Shown piece after piece: positions 56,826 through 64,000 of a stretch of 64,000 nucleotides of DNA; the first letter of the stretch is position 1, and each line of letters begins with the position of its first letter. The notes beneath the pieces are model-generated. The model searched no databases, was not told where the DNA came from, and saw only the letters and a program-made list of their open reading frames with translations. Source of the DNA: T1Sed10-7 sp047921175 (GTDB lineage Bacteria; Actinomycetota; Nitriliruptoria; Nitriliruptorales; Nitriliruptoraceae). Where the stretch lies: the NCBI GenBank assembly GCA_047921175.1, contig JBLRWQ010000006.1:1-64000 (forward strand), read 5' to 3'. The position numbers and the translations under genes were made by a program.

Positions 56826-57715
56826 CCGTCGCCTGGTGGTGCTCCTCGACACCCGGGCAGATCTGGACCTGGCGCTACACCCCGTTCCTCGGCGTGTGGG
56901 TGGTCGCCGCCACGTTCGTGGGTGGCTACGTGCTGGCGCACCGCCGGGCCGGCCGCGACCTCGATGCGGGGAAGCTGCGCCGCTGGGTGCTCGGCGTCCT
57001 CGCCCTGGTGGTCGTGTCCGAGTGGCCGATCGGACAGCTCGGGGTGGGCTACTTCGCCTCGATCGGGATCGCCCGCTACATCGTCTACACCTTCGTGGCC
57101 GCCCCGCTGCTGCTGTCCGGGCTACCCGACTGGCTGGTGGAGCGCTGGTTCCCCGCCGGCTCGCGCCGTCGGCGCACCCTGGCGGCGGTCACCGCCTGGC
57201 CGATCGCGCTGCTGCTGTTCAACGCGGTGCTGTTCGGGACCCACCTGCCGATCGTGGTCGACACCCTCAAGGTCACCCAGCTCGGCAGCTTCGCCGTCGA
57301 CATCGCGCACCTGAGCGCGGCGTTGATCTGGTGGTGGCCGGCGATGCGACGGGTCCCCGCCGACAACGCCATCGAGGAGCCGCTGCGCGCCTTCTACCTG
57401 TTCGCCTCCTCGGTGCTGATGTTCGTGCCGGCGGCGTTCCTGACCTTCTCGCCGCTGCCGTTGTACGGGCTCTACGAGCTGGCCCCCCCGCTGTGGCTCG
57501 GGTTCGACCCGACGCTCGACCAGCAGACCGCCGGGATCATCATGAACATCGGCGGCGGGCTGGTGCTGTGGGCCATCATCGCCACGCTGTTCCTGCGCTG
57601 GGCGGCGGAGAAGCAGGAGGAGGACACCGCCGCCCGACGGACCCGGGACGCGGCGACGATCGAGCGGATCCGTGCGCTCGAGGCCGCCGAGGACGAACCC
57701 ACCTCGACCCCCTAG
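56822..57715 (+). CDS. ctaG: Cytochrome c oxidase assembly factor CtaG (caa3 type)
   Basis: The GTG at 56822 overlaps the SCO1 stop. The 297-aa polytopic protein has about seven helices and Caa3_CtaG-type motifs: SEWPIGQLGVGYFASIG, FLTFSPLPLYGLYEL, and His residues at helix edges (NAVLFGTHLPIVVD, DIAHLSAALIWWWP) that could bind copper. The C-terminus is a charged helix. It is thought to aid Cu insertion into caa3-type oxidase. With PCuAC and SCO1 upstream it makes a dedicated oxidase-assembly operon. Confidence 0.92.
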   Translation: MTVAWWCSSTPGQIWTWRYTPFLGVWVVAATFVGGYVLAHRRAGRDLDAGKLRRWVLGVLALVVVSEWPIGQLGVGYFASIGIARYIVYTFVAAPLLLSGLPDWLVERWFPAGSRRRRTLAAVTAWPIALLLFNAVLFGTHLPIVVDTLKVTQLGSFAVDIAHLSAALIWWWPAMRRVPADNAIEEPLRAFYLFASSVLMFVPAAFLTFSPLPLYGLYELAPPLWLGFDPTLDQQTAGIIMNIGGGLVLWAIIATLFLRWAAEKQEEDTAARRTRDAATIERIRALEAAEDEPTSTP

Positions 57716-57767
57716 GCTCACCACCGCTGCGCCGGCCAACCGCCCACGCACCGCCAGGAGCGACCCT

Positions 57768-57998
57768 ATGCACGCCGATCCCTCCGGCATCACCAACGAC
57801 CGCGCCCGGGTCACCGCCATCGAGGACGGCAAGGTGGTCCTGGCCACCGGCCCCAGCCAGATGCCGGTGCGGCTGCCGGTGGAGGACGTGCCTGAGGGGA
57901 CCGGGGTCGGGACCTGGCTGGTGCTGGACCTGCAGCTCACACCGCCGCTCGTGCTCGGCATCGACGAGGCGCTGACAGCGGAGCGTCGGGACGGCTGA
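57768..57998 (+). CDS. Small beta-rich protein, DUF3006-like
   Basis: The ATG at 57768 is preceded by AGGAGCGACCCT. The 76-aa product (ARVTAIEDGKVVLATGPS, then PVEDVPEGTGVGTWLVLDL) follows the DUF3006 pattern of a small beta-barrel ending in a Pro-Glu-Gly turn. It has no signal or membrane segment. It is the last gene of the run from 53990. Its role is unknown; the family call is tentative. Confidence 0.65.
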   Translation: MHADPSGITNDRARVTAIEDGKVVLATGPSQMPVRLPVEDVPEGTGVGTWLVLDLQLTPPLVLGIDEALTAERRDG

Positions 57999-58043
57999 CG
58001 GCGGCGCGACCGGCACGCGGCCACCGAACGGGTTGGCGCGCGA

Positions 58044-58931
58044 TCAGCCCTCGAGCGGGTCGCCGGGGATCGGCCGACCGAACCGGATCAAGGCTGCCGC
58101 CTCCTCCGGGTCCATGCCGGCCGGCAGGCGGGAGCGCACCACCCGTGCGGGGATGCCGACCGCGATCCCGAAGGGCTCGATGTCGCGGTTGACCAGCCCG
58201 TGGCTCGCGATCACCGCGCCCTGGCCGATGTCGACCCCGCGCAGGACGCTGGCCTTCTCCCCGATCCACACGTCCCCGCCGATCCGCGTCGGCGAGGCGA
58301 CGATGCCCTGGTCCTTGACGGGCACGTCGAGCCGGTCGGTGCGGTGGTCGAAGTCGCAGACGTAGATCCAGTCCGCCAGGATCGCCGCGTCCCCCACCTC
58401 GATGTCGAGGTAGCTGTTCACCACGTTGTCGCGGCCGAGCACGACCTTGGCGCCGAGCGTCAGCTGCCCCTCGTGGGAACGCAGCTTGTTGTCGTTGCCG
58501 ATCCAGCACCACGGCCCGATCACGAGCCGGCCGTGGCCCGGTCGGGCGCGGAGCTCGACCCGCTTGCCGGTGAAGAGCATCCCCTGGAACTCGATGTTGT
58601 TGCGGCTCGCCGCCGCACGGGCGCGGTGCCAGGCCGCCCGGCGGTACAGCAGCAGGTACTGCGGGGTGACCATGCGCCGCTCGACCGCGACGCGGACCGC
58701 CTCGCGCCAGCCCCAGCGCGGGTAGCGGGTCCTGAGCGGTGGCCGGCGCACGTGGGCCGGCACGCCCGAACCCGCGAGCAGGTCATCGCCCAGCCGGCTG
58801 GCACGTGCCGTCGCCTCGCGGGCCACCTCCGCCCGGATCGCGGTCTCGACCGCGGCAGCGTGGGTACTGCGGGCGGCGTCCTCGACGGCCGCGGGGTCGT
58901 CGACGTCCGGGGCCGGATCGGTCTCGGTCAC
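58044..58931 (-). CDS. Hexapeptide-repeat (LbH) acyltransferase
   Basis: The GTG at 58931 overlaps the stop of the methyltransferase gene. The 295-aa protein has about 110 N-terminal helical residues, then a left-handed beta-helix made of (LIV)G-x4 repeats: LVIGPWCWIGNDNKL, LTLGAKVVLGRDNVV, DVWIGEKASVLRGVDIG. It ends with GIAVGIPARVVRSRL, the cap typical of maltose/galactoside O-acetyltransferases. The catalytic His could be the one in VCDFDHRTD. It probably O-acetylates a sugar or lipid. With the upstream methyltransferase it may modify an envelope component. Confidence 0.87.
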   Translation of the reverse strand: MTETDPAPDVDDPAAVEDAARSTHAAAVETAIRAEVAREATARASRLGDDLLAGSGVPAHVRRPPLRTRYPRWGWREAVRVAVERRMVTPQYLLLYRRAAWHRARAAASRNNIEFQGMLFTGKRVELRARPGHGRLVIGPWCWIGNDNKLRSHEGQLTLGAKVVLGRDNVVNSYLDIEVGDAAILADWIYVCDFDHRTDRLDVPVKDQGIVASPTRIGGDVWIGEKASVLRGVDIGQGAVIASHGLVNRDIEPFGIAVGIPARVVRSRLPAGMDPEEAAALIRFGRPIPGDPLEG

Positions 58932-59881
58932 CGCGTGTAGGGCTTCCGGGCGTAGAGGATCAGGTTGTAGAACAGCTCCCGCGGCACGAACCGGGCCAGG
59001 ACCTCGTCGTCGAACCGGTGCAGCCACAGGTAGGAGTGGAAGGCCGCGAAGGCCCAGCGCGGTCCGAGCAGGCCCGGGCGCACCGCACCCTCGATCGTGC
59101 GCACCGACCAGCCGACCCAGTTCGCGGTCAGCTCCTCGGTGACCACCGTGACCTCACGCAGACCGACCAGGCGGGCGGTCTTCTCCACGTCCGCCGGTCG
59201 GAAGGTGTGCAGGTCCACCTCGTGTTCGAGGCGGGCGAGCACCTCGTCGGTGGCGGTCCCCCCGGACTCGGTGATGGACGGCTTGCGCAGCCCCTTGAGG
59301 CCGGGCACGGCGGTGACGGCCCGGAAGGTCCGCCAGGTGGCGTTCTTCACCACCCAGGACAGCTTGTCACCGAGCTCGGTCGGCTCGCCGGCCAGGACCA
59401 GCGTGCCACCGGGCTTGAGGACGCGGGCCATCTCGGCGATCGCGGTCCCCGGCACGGGCAGGTGGTGGATGAAGGCGTGCCCGATGACCAGGTCGAAGCT
59501 CTCGTCCTCGTACGGCAGCGCCTCCGCGTCGCCCTGGCGGGTCGTGATGTCGAGGCCGTGCTCGAGGCCGTTGCGGCGGCAGACGTCCAGCATGCCGTCG
59601 GACAGGTCGGTGGCGTGCAGCTCGGCGCCATCGAGACAGCCGCCCAGCGCCAGGTTGATCAGGAAGAACCCGGTGCCCGCCCCGACCTCGAGGACGCGCC
59701 CGAAGCCAGCGCCGTCCGGCACGACCTTGCGGAACCGGTCGCGGGCGTAGTCGATGCAGCGCTCGTCGTAGGAGATCGAGAACTTCTCCTCGTAGGTGCG
59801 CGACTCCCAATCGTGGTAGACGCGCTGCTTGGCCTTGATGTCCAGGCGGTGCACGTCAGGGGGGATCTGCTCGGCGCTCAC
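58928..59881 (-). CDS. SAM-dependent class I methyltransferase
   Basis: The GTG at 59881 follows GGAG. The 317-aa product shows motif I RVLEVGAGTGFFLINLALGG (about 64-83), acidic motif ATDLSDGMLDVC and GHAFIHHLPVPGTAIAEMAR, as in the UbiE/Methyltransf_11 group. The C-terminal 120 residues (LHTFRPADVEKTARLVG, then a Trp/Arg-rich end) are extra. It lies 8 bases downstream of the enoyl-CoA hydratase gene and overlaps the acyltransferase gene, so the three form an operon. The methyl acceptor is unknown. Confidence 0.9.
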   Translation of the reverse strand: MSAEQIPPDVHRLDIKAKQRVYHDWESRTYEEKFSISYDERCIDYARDRFRKVVPDGAGFGRVLEVGAGTGFFLINLALGGCLDGAELHATDLSDGMLDVCRRNGLEHGLDITTRQGDAEALPYEDESFDLVIGHAFIHHLPVPGTAIAEMARVLKPGGTLVLAGEPTELGDKLSWVVKNATWRTFRAVTAVPGLKGLRKPSITESGGTATDEVLARLEHEVDLHTFRPADVEKTARLVGLREVTVVTEELTANWVGWSVRTIEGAVRPGLLGPRWAFAAFHSYLWLHRFDDEVLARFVPRELFYNLILYARKPYTR

Positions 59882-59889
59882 GCTCGCTC

Positions 59890-60672
59890 CTAACGGCCCT
59901 GGAAGGTGGCCTGGCCCGGCCCGTGCTCGAGGAAGCTCGCGATGCCGGTGCGCGCGTCCTCGGTGGCGAAGGCGGCGGCGAACAGCTCGGACTCGAGCCG
60001 GAGCCCCTGGTCGAGCGGCTGCTCCGTGCCGTCCTCGATGGCGCGCTTGGCCAGCGCCAGCGATGCGGGGCCGGCGGCGAAGCGGGCAGCGAAGGACCTG
60101 GCGCCGTCCAGCAGGTCGTCGGCGGGCAGGACCTTGTCGACCAGCCCGATGCGCTCCGCCTCGACCATGTCCACCATCCGCCCGGACCAGATCAGCTCCT
60201 TGGCGCGGGCCAGACCGATCAGGCGCGGGAGGCGCTGGGTACCTCCGGCGCCGGGGAGCAGGCCGAGCAGGACCTCCGGCAGGCCCAGCTTCGCGTTGTC
60301 CGCGGCGACCCGGAAGTCGCAGGCCAGCGCCAGCTCGCAGCCCCCACCGAGGGCGTAGCCGTGGACCGCGGCGACGGTCGCCATCGGCGCTCGGGCCAAC
60401 CGATCGAGGGCGCCCTGGAGGACCGCGCCGTAGCGGCGGGCGGCGGCCGGATCGAGGTCCGGGAACTCGGTGATGTCGGCGCCGGCGGCGAAGACCTTCG
60501 GTCCACCCCAGACCACCAGCGCACGCACCCGGTCGTCGGCGATGGCCTCGGCGACGGCGGCATCGAGCTCCTCCCACAGCTGGCGCGACAGCGCGTTCAT
60601 GGGCGGGCGGTCGATGCGGAGCACGGCGACGCGGGTGTCGGCGTCGACCTCGAGGGTCACGAACTCGGCCAC
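59890..60672 (-). CDS. Enoyl-CoA hydratase/isomerase family protein
   Basis: The GTG at 60672 has GGAGG at good spacing. The 260-aa crotonase-fold protein has the oxyanion region FAAGADITEF and the two catalytic Glu positions: one in HGYALGGGCELALACDFRVA and one in LGLPEVLLGLLPGAGGTQRL. It should hydrate 2-enoyl-CoA to 3-hydroxyacyl-CoA in fatty-acid oxidation or a related route. It is the first gene of the operon that continues with a methyltransferase and an acyltransferase, and it is divergent from the lactate permease (120 bases). Confidence 0.93.
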   Translation of the reverse strand: MAEFVTLEVDADTRVAVLRIDRPPMNALSRQLWEELDAAVAEAIADDRVRALVVWGGPKVFAAGADITEFPDLDPAAARRYGAVLQGALDRLARAPMATVAAVHGYALGGGCELALACDFRVAADNAKLGLPEVLLGLLPGAGGTQRLPRLIGLARAKELIWSGRMVDMVEAERIGLVDKVLPADDLLDGARSFAARFAAGPASLALAKRAIEDGTEQPLDQGLRLESELFAAAFATEDARTGIASFLEHGPGQATFQGR

Positions 60673-60792
60673 GGCACGTCCTCCCCGGGGGCCGGTCGGC
60701 ACCCCACCCGGCCGGCGAGCGTAGCGCTGCACCTCGGTGACTAGCCTCGGTGGTGGACCCGGAGCCGAGGCCGGGGACCGGCAGGAGCACCC

Positions 60793-62322
60793 GTGTGGCC
60801 ATGGTGGGCGGTGCTGGTGGCGGTGCTGCCGATCGCCCTGCTCACGGTCCTGGTGCTGCGGTCACGCCCGCTGACGGGCTCGGCGTGGCTCAGTGCAGCG
60901 GTCGCGTTCGCGCTCGGGTGGGCGGTGTTCGGGTTGGTACCCGCCGCGCTCGGCATCGCGCTGGTGCGGGGGCTGTGGACCGGCGCCTGGATCCTGCTCA
61001 TCGTGCTACCGGCACTGCTGCTGTTCGAGGTGCTGGACCGCTCCGGGGCGCTCGATCGGGTCGCGGACGCCGCCGACGTGCTCGCCCCGACCGACGGCCG
61101 ACAGCTGCTGCTGCTCGCGTTCGTGCTGCCCTCGTTCCTGCAGGGTGCCGCCGGCTTCGGCGCGCCCATCGCGATGTCGGCGCCGCTCCTCGTGCGTCGC
61201 GGGATGTCCCCCGTGGCTGCGGTGGCCGCCTGCCTCATCGGCTACCAGTGGTCGGTCACCTTCGGGTCGATGGGCTCCAGCTACTTCATGGCCGAGGCCA
61301 CGGCCCGGCTCACGCCGGAGCAGGCGAGCTCCTTCGCGCTCCGCGCCTCGCTGCTGCTCGGCGCCACGGCCGTGGTCTCCGGGCTGCTCGTGCTCCGTCG
61401 CGGCCGCCGCAGCCCCGGTGATGCGTGGCGGGCGCTGGCCCTGGGTGCGGTCATGGGCACGACGCTCGTCGCCGTGGTGGCCACCCAACCCGCGCTCGGC
61501 TCCACCGCCGCCGGGCTGGCCGGCCTCGTCGCCGCCTGGCTGCTCCTGCCCGACCGCGGTGGCCGACGGCCCGAGGGCCGACCGCTGCTGGTGGCCGCGA
61601 TGCCCTACGTGGTCCTGACCGGCGCAGCGGTGGTCGGCTTCGCCGTCCCGCCGGTGCGCTCGCTGTTCGACCGCGTCCCGGAGCTCGCGCCGATGCTGCC
61701 CGGCAGCGAGGCCGCCTTCGGCTACGTCACCGCCGACGCCGCGCTGAGCCCGGTCTTCCGGCCGCTGCTGCACCCCTTGCCCTACGTGCTGCTGGCCACG
61801 ATCGTGGGGCTCGTCGTCTACCAGCGGCGGGGCTGGTGGCCGCCGGGGGCGACCCAGGCCTCACTGGCGAGCTGGCTGGTCCGCTGCCGCAAGGTCGGGG
61901 CGAGCATCCTCGGACTGACCGTGCTGGCGGCGGCGCTGACCGAGGCCGGCATGATCGCCGCCATCGCGGACGCGCTCGCCGGCTCCCTCGGGATCGCGTT
62001 CGTGGCCGTCTCGGCCCCGCTCGGCACGCTCGGCACGGTCCTGACCGGGGCGACGACCGCGTCCAACGCCCTGTTCGCCTCACTGCAGGCCGAGGTGGCC
62101 GTCGCGCTCGGGATCCTCCCGGCGATCCTGCTGTCCGGCCAGACCGCGGGCGGCAACGTCGGCAACGCGTTGACCCCGGCTGCGGCGGCCGTCGGGACCT
62201 CGGCCGCAGGTGCGAGCGGCCGCGAGGCCGAGGTGATCCGCCGCAACCTCGGTGGGGCAGGCATCCTGCTGCTGGTGATCTTCGCCGGGCTGGTCCTGCA
62301 GCTCGCGCTGGTCAGCGGCTGA
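60793..62322 (+). CDS. L-lactate permease family transporter (LctP-like)
   Basis: The GTG at 60793 follows AGGAG. The 509-aa protein has about 13 helices. LctP motifs visible are FVLPSFLQGAAGFGAPIAMS, GYQWSVTFGSMGSSYF and, near the end, GATTASNALFASLQAEVA with GQTAGGNVGNALTPAA. Relatives carry out H+-coupled uptake of lactate or glycolate. The substrate preference is not visible. It overlaps the convergent purine nucleoside phosphorylase gene by 11 bases. No lactate dehydrogenase gene is adjacent. Confidence 0.9.
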   Translation: MWPWWAVLVAVLPIALLTVLVLRSRPLTGSAWLSAAVAFALGWAVFGLVPAALGIALVRGLWTGAWILLIVLPALLLFEVLDRSGALDRVADAADVLAPTDGRQLLLLAFVLPSFLQGAAGFGAPIAMSAPLLVRRGMSPVAAVAACLIGYQWSVTFGSMGSSYFMAEATARLTPEQASSFALRASLLLGATAVVSGLLVLRRGRRSPGDAWRALALGAVMGTTLVAVVATQPALGSTAAGLAGLVAAWLLLPDRGGRRPEGRPLLVAAMPYVVLTGAAVVGFAVPPVRSLFDRVPELAPMLPGSEAAFGYVTADAALSPVFRPLLHPLPYVLLATIVGLVVYQRRGWWPPGATQASLASWLVRCRKVGASILGLTVLAAALTEAGMIAAIADALAGSLGIAFVAVSAPLGTLGTVLTGATTASNALFASLQAEVAVALGILPAILLSGQTAGGNVGNALTPAAAAVGTSAAGASGREAEVIRRNLGGAGILLLVIFAGLVLQLALVSG

Positions 62323-63040
62323 GCCGGGCCGCGTCCCGGACGAGGCCGTCGAGCGCGATGTCGACCATGGCGTCGAAGGTCCGCTGGCGGTCGTCGGCGG
62401 AGACCGCCTCGCCTCGCAGGATGTGGTCGCTGACGGTCAGGACGGTGAGCGCACGCACCCCGTGGGCCGCAGCGACGCCGTAGAGCCCGGCGGCCTCCAT
62501 CTCGACCGCGAGCACCCCCATGCCCCGCTGCAGATCGAAGATGCCCTCACGGGGGTCGTAGAACAGGTCGGCGCTGTGCACGTTGCCGACCGCCACGGGC
62601 TGCTCACGCGCCTCGGCGGCCTCCGCGGCGGCGCGCAGCAGCGAGAAGTCGGCGGTGGCAGCGAAGTCCATGCCGCCGTAGCGGGCCCGGTTGACCCCGG
62701 AGTCGGTGCAGGCACCGACGGCCAGGACCACGTCGCGCAGGGCGAGGTGCTCCTGCAGCGCCCCGCAGGAGCCGACGCGAACGAGCCGGGTGACCCCGTA
62801 CTCGCGCACGAGTTCGGTGGCGTAGATCGACGCGGAGGGGATGCCCATCCCGGTTCCGAGCACCGAGACCGGCATGCCCTGGTAGGTCCCGGTGTAGGCC
62901 AGGGCGCCCCGGACCTCGTTGACCAGCTCGGCGCCGTCGAAGCACCGCTCGGCGATGTGTCGGGCACGGAGCGGGTCTCCTGGCAGCAGCACGGTGTCCG
63001 CGAAACCGCCGGGCGCGGTCGCGAGGTGTGGGGTGGGCAC
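62312..63040 (-). CDS. deoD: Purine nucleoside phosphorylase, DeoD type
   Basis: The GTG at 63040 is six bases after GGAGG; the frame is open upstream, but the extra residues are Ser/Thr-rich and not conserved. The 242-aa protein has the phosphate-binding LLPGDPLRARHIAE, GSCGAL, MEAAGLYGVAAAHG with the nucleoside-binding Met-Glu, and catalytic Asp in TVSDHILRGE. It cleaves purine nucleosides with phosphate to free base and ribose-1-phosphate in the cytoplasm. It is divergent from the sirtuin gene, 94 bases away. Confidence 0.94.
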   Translation of the reverse strand: MPTPHLATAPGGFADTVLLPGDPLRARHIAERCFDGAELVNEVRGALAYTGTYQGMPVSVLGTGMGIPSASIYATELVREYGVTRLVRVGSCGALQEHLALRDVVLAVGACTDSGVNRARYGGMDFAATADFSLLRAAAEAAEAREQPVAVGNVHSADLFYDPREGIFDLQRGMGVLAVEMEAAGLYGVAAAHGVRALTVLTVSDHILRGEAVSADDRQRTFDAMVDIALDGLVRDAARLSR

Positions 63041-63134
63041 GGCGGTCCTCCGCAGGTCGGTGGCCCCCCAGTCAAGCAGCCGGGTCCACCGCCGCGCCCG
63101 GTCGCCTACGGTCCCAGGCGACGGGGAGGACAGC

Positions 63135-63926
63135 GTGCCGACCGAGGACGACCCGATGCTCGACACGACGGCCGTGGCGGCGCTGGCGGCGCGCATCCGC
63201 GCCGCGGACGTGGTGGTCGTGCTGACCGGCGCCGGCGTGTCCACCGGCTCCGGCATCCCGGACTACCGCGGGCCGCAGGGCCTGTGGACCAAGGACCCCG
63301 CCGCCCAGCGTTACGTGTCGATCGATGCCTACCTGGCCGACGACGAGGTCCGCCGCGAGTCCTGGCGGCGCCGCGCTGCCGACCCGAGCTGGCAGGCGGA
63401 GCCGAACGCCGCACACCTGGCCATCGCCGAGCTGGAACGGCTGGAGCGGCTGACCGTACTCGTGACCCAGAACGTCGATGGGTTGCACCTGCTGGCCGGT
63501 AGCTCACCCGGCCGGACCATCGAGATCCACGGCACGGTCCGGGAGGTGGTCTGCCTGTCCTGCGACGACCGGCAGCCATCCGGCCCGATCCTCGACCGGG
63601 TCCGCACCGGCGAGCACGACCCCCGCTGCGCGCGCTGTGGCGGGATCCTGAAGGTCGCCACGGTGTCCTTCGGGCAGTCGCTGGACCCGGCGTTGCTGCA
63701 GCGGGCACATGACGCGACCATGGCCGCGGACGTCTTCCTCGCGGTGGGGACCTCGCTGACGGTCCACCCGGTGGCGCTGCTGCCACGCACGGCGCTCGAG
63801 GCGGGCGCCATGCTCGGGATCGTCAACGCGGAGCCGACGCCCTACGACGACCTCGCCGACGTGGTGCTGCGCAGCGACACCGGCACCACGCTCACGGCGC
63901 TGGTCGGCGCGGTGCGCTCAGGTTGA
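63135..63926 (+). CDS. Sir2-family NAD-dependent protein deacylase (sirtuin)
   Basis: The GTG at 63135 has GGGGAGGA upstream; ATG 63156 is the alternative. The 263-aa protein has the NAD-binding VVVLTGAGVSTGSGIPDYRG, TQNVDGLH, the catalytic His in IEIHGTVRE and the zinc Cys pairs in VVCLSCDDR and PRCARCGGIL. VGTSLTVHP and IVNAEPTP complete the NAD pocket. It removes acyl groups from lysines and releases nicotinamide, which the pncA-pncB pair of this genome could recycle. Its end overlaps the convergent partial gene by 9 bases. Confidence 0.95.
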   Translation: MPTEDDPMLDTTAVAALAARIRAADVVVVLTGAGVSTGSGIPDYRGPQGLWTKDPAAQRYVSIDAYLADDEVRRESWRRRAADPSWQAEPNAAHLAIAELERLERLTVLVTQNVDGLHLLAGSSPGRTIEIHGTVREVVCLSCDDRQPSGPILDRVRTGEHDPRCARCGGILKVATVSFGQSLDPALLQRAHDATMAADVFLAVGTSLTVHPVALLPRTALEAGAMLGIVNAEPTPYDDLADVVLRSDTGTTLTALVGAVRSG

Positions 63927-64000
63927 CCGGCCGGCCCGGGCCACCTCGGCGATGGCATCGGCGATCGGCGTATCGCCTCCGATGAGCTCGAAGGTGGCAC
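63918..64000 (-). CDS. Partial CDS, C-terminus of an SDR/NAD(P)-binding-like protein
   Basis: Reading the minus strand from the window edge gives TFELIGGDTPIADAIAEVAR, a few more residues and TGA at 63920-63918. The F-E-L-(I/T)-x-G-x-T-P-I pattern is common at the C-terminus of atypical SDR or NmrA-like proteins, so this is probably the tail of such a gene starting outside the window. Only about 26 codons are visible, so the assignment is weak. Confidence 0.5.
   Translation of the reverse strand, partial: ATFELIGGDTPIADAIAEVARAGRST

Noticed and set aside
1..64000. tRNA, rRNA, riboswitch, CRISPR array, IS element, prophage or integrase
   Set aside because: Looked for T-loop GGTTCGA-type signals, regularly spaced repeats and transposase motifs (DDE, HTH-Tnp); none was convincing.

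Overview
The window is 64 kb of very GC-rich DNA with frequent GTG starts, GGAGG-type ribosome sites and many 1-4 base stop/start overlaps (ATGA, GTGA, TGATG). Gene content points to Actinomycetota: a DUF222/13E12-type HNH nuclease under an actinobacterial LexA box, an LppM-like lipoprotein, and a block gatB*-gatA-gatC ... ligA ... mnmA-cysteine desulfurase ... etfA-etfB / methyltransferase-GH57 that keeps the order and orientation known from Mycobacterium tuberculosis (Rv3009c to Rv3031). The style suggests a deep-branching lineage such as Nitriliruptoria, but that placement is inference. I see no tRNA, rRNA, CRISPR array, transposase or integrase.

Region by region. 0-1.7 kb: small membrane-protein operon. 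1.7-12.9 kb: a sugar regulon. On the minus strand lie a CUT1-type ABC importer (binding lipoprotein and two permeases), then an operon encoding an unusual cytoplasmic protein that joins a sugar ABC ATPase to GAF domains and a histidine kinase, its OmpR-type response regulator, a CUT2-type sugar-binding lipoprotein and a CUT2 permease. Divergently, a Gfo/Idh/MocA dehydrogenase and an AGE-family sugar isomerase are transcribed; the divergent promoter region carries a perfect 12-bp inverted repeat with centres 60 bp apart. 13-15.8 kb: acetyltransferase, alpha/beta hydrolase and DUF4287-like gene, with a 26-bp tandem duplication exactly over a stop/start junction. 15.8-19 kb: DesK/NarL-type two-component pair and a TetR regulator. 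19-28.4 kb: CNNM-type protein, membrane-anchored hydrolase, LppM-like lipoprotein, Na/Pi cotransporter, serine hydrolase and MFS permease. 28.7-34.5 kb: glycosyltransferase plus glycogen-debranching-type enzyme, a methyltransferase and a secreted protein. 34.7-51.9 kb: the conserved housekeeping block, interrupted by NAD salvage genes (pncB-pncA). 51.8-57.7 kb: ABC-2 exporter, AspT-like transporter and a copper/cytochrome-oxidase assembly operon (PCuAC, SCO1, CtaG). 57.8-64 kb: acyltransferase, methyltransferase, enoyl-CoA hydratase, lactate permease, purine nucleoside phosphorylase, sirtuin and the tail of an SDR-like gene.

The two points most worth attention are the ABC-ATPase/histidine-kinase fusion, which would physically tie sugar import to two-component signalling without a membrane sensor, and gatB, which is cut to about 80 codons and joined in frame to the 3' end of an SDR epimerase gene. 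The latter is either a real deletion in a normally essential gene or an assembly misjoin.
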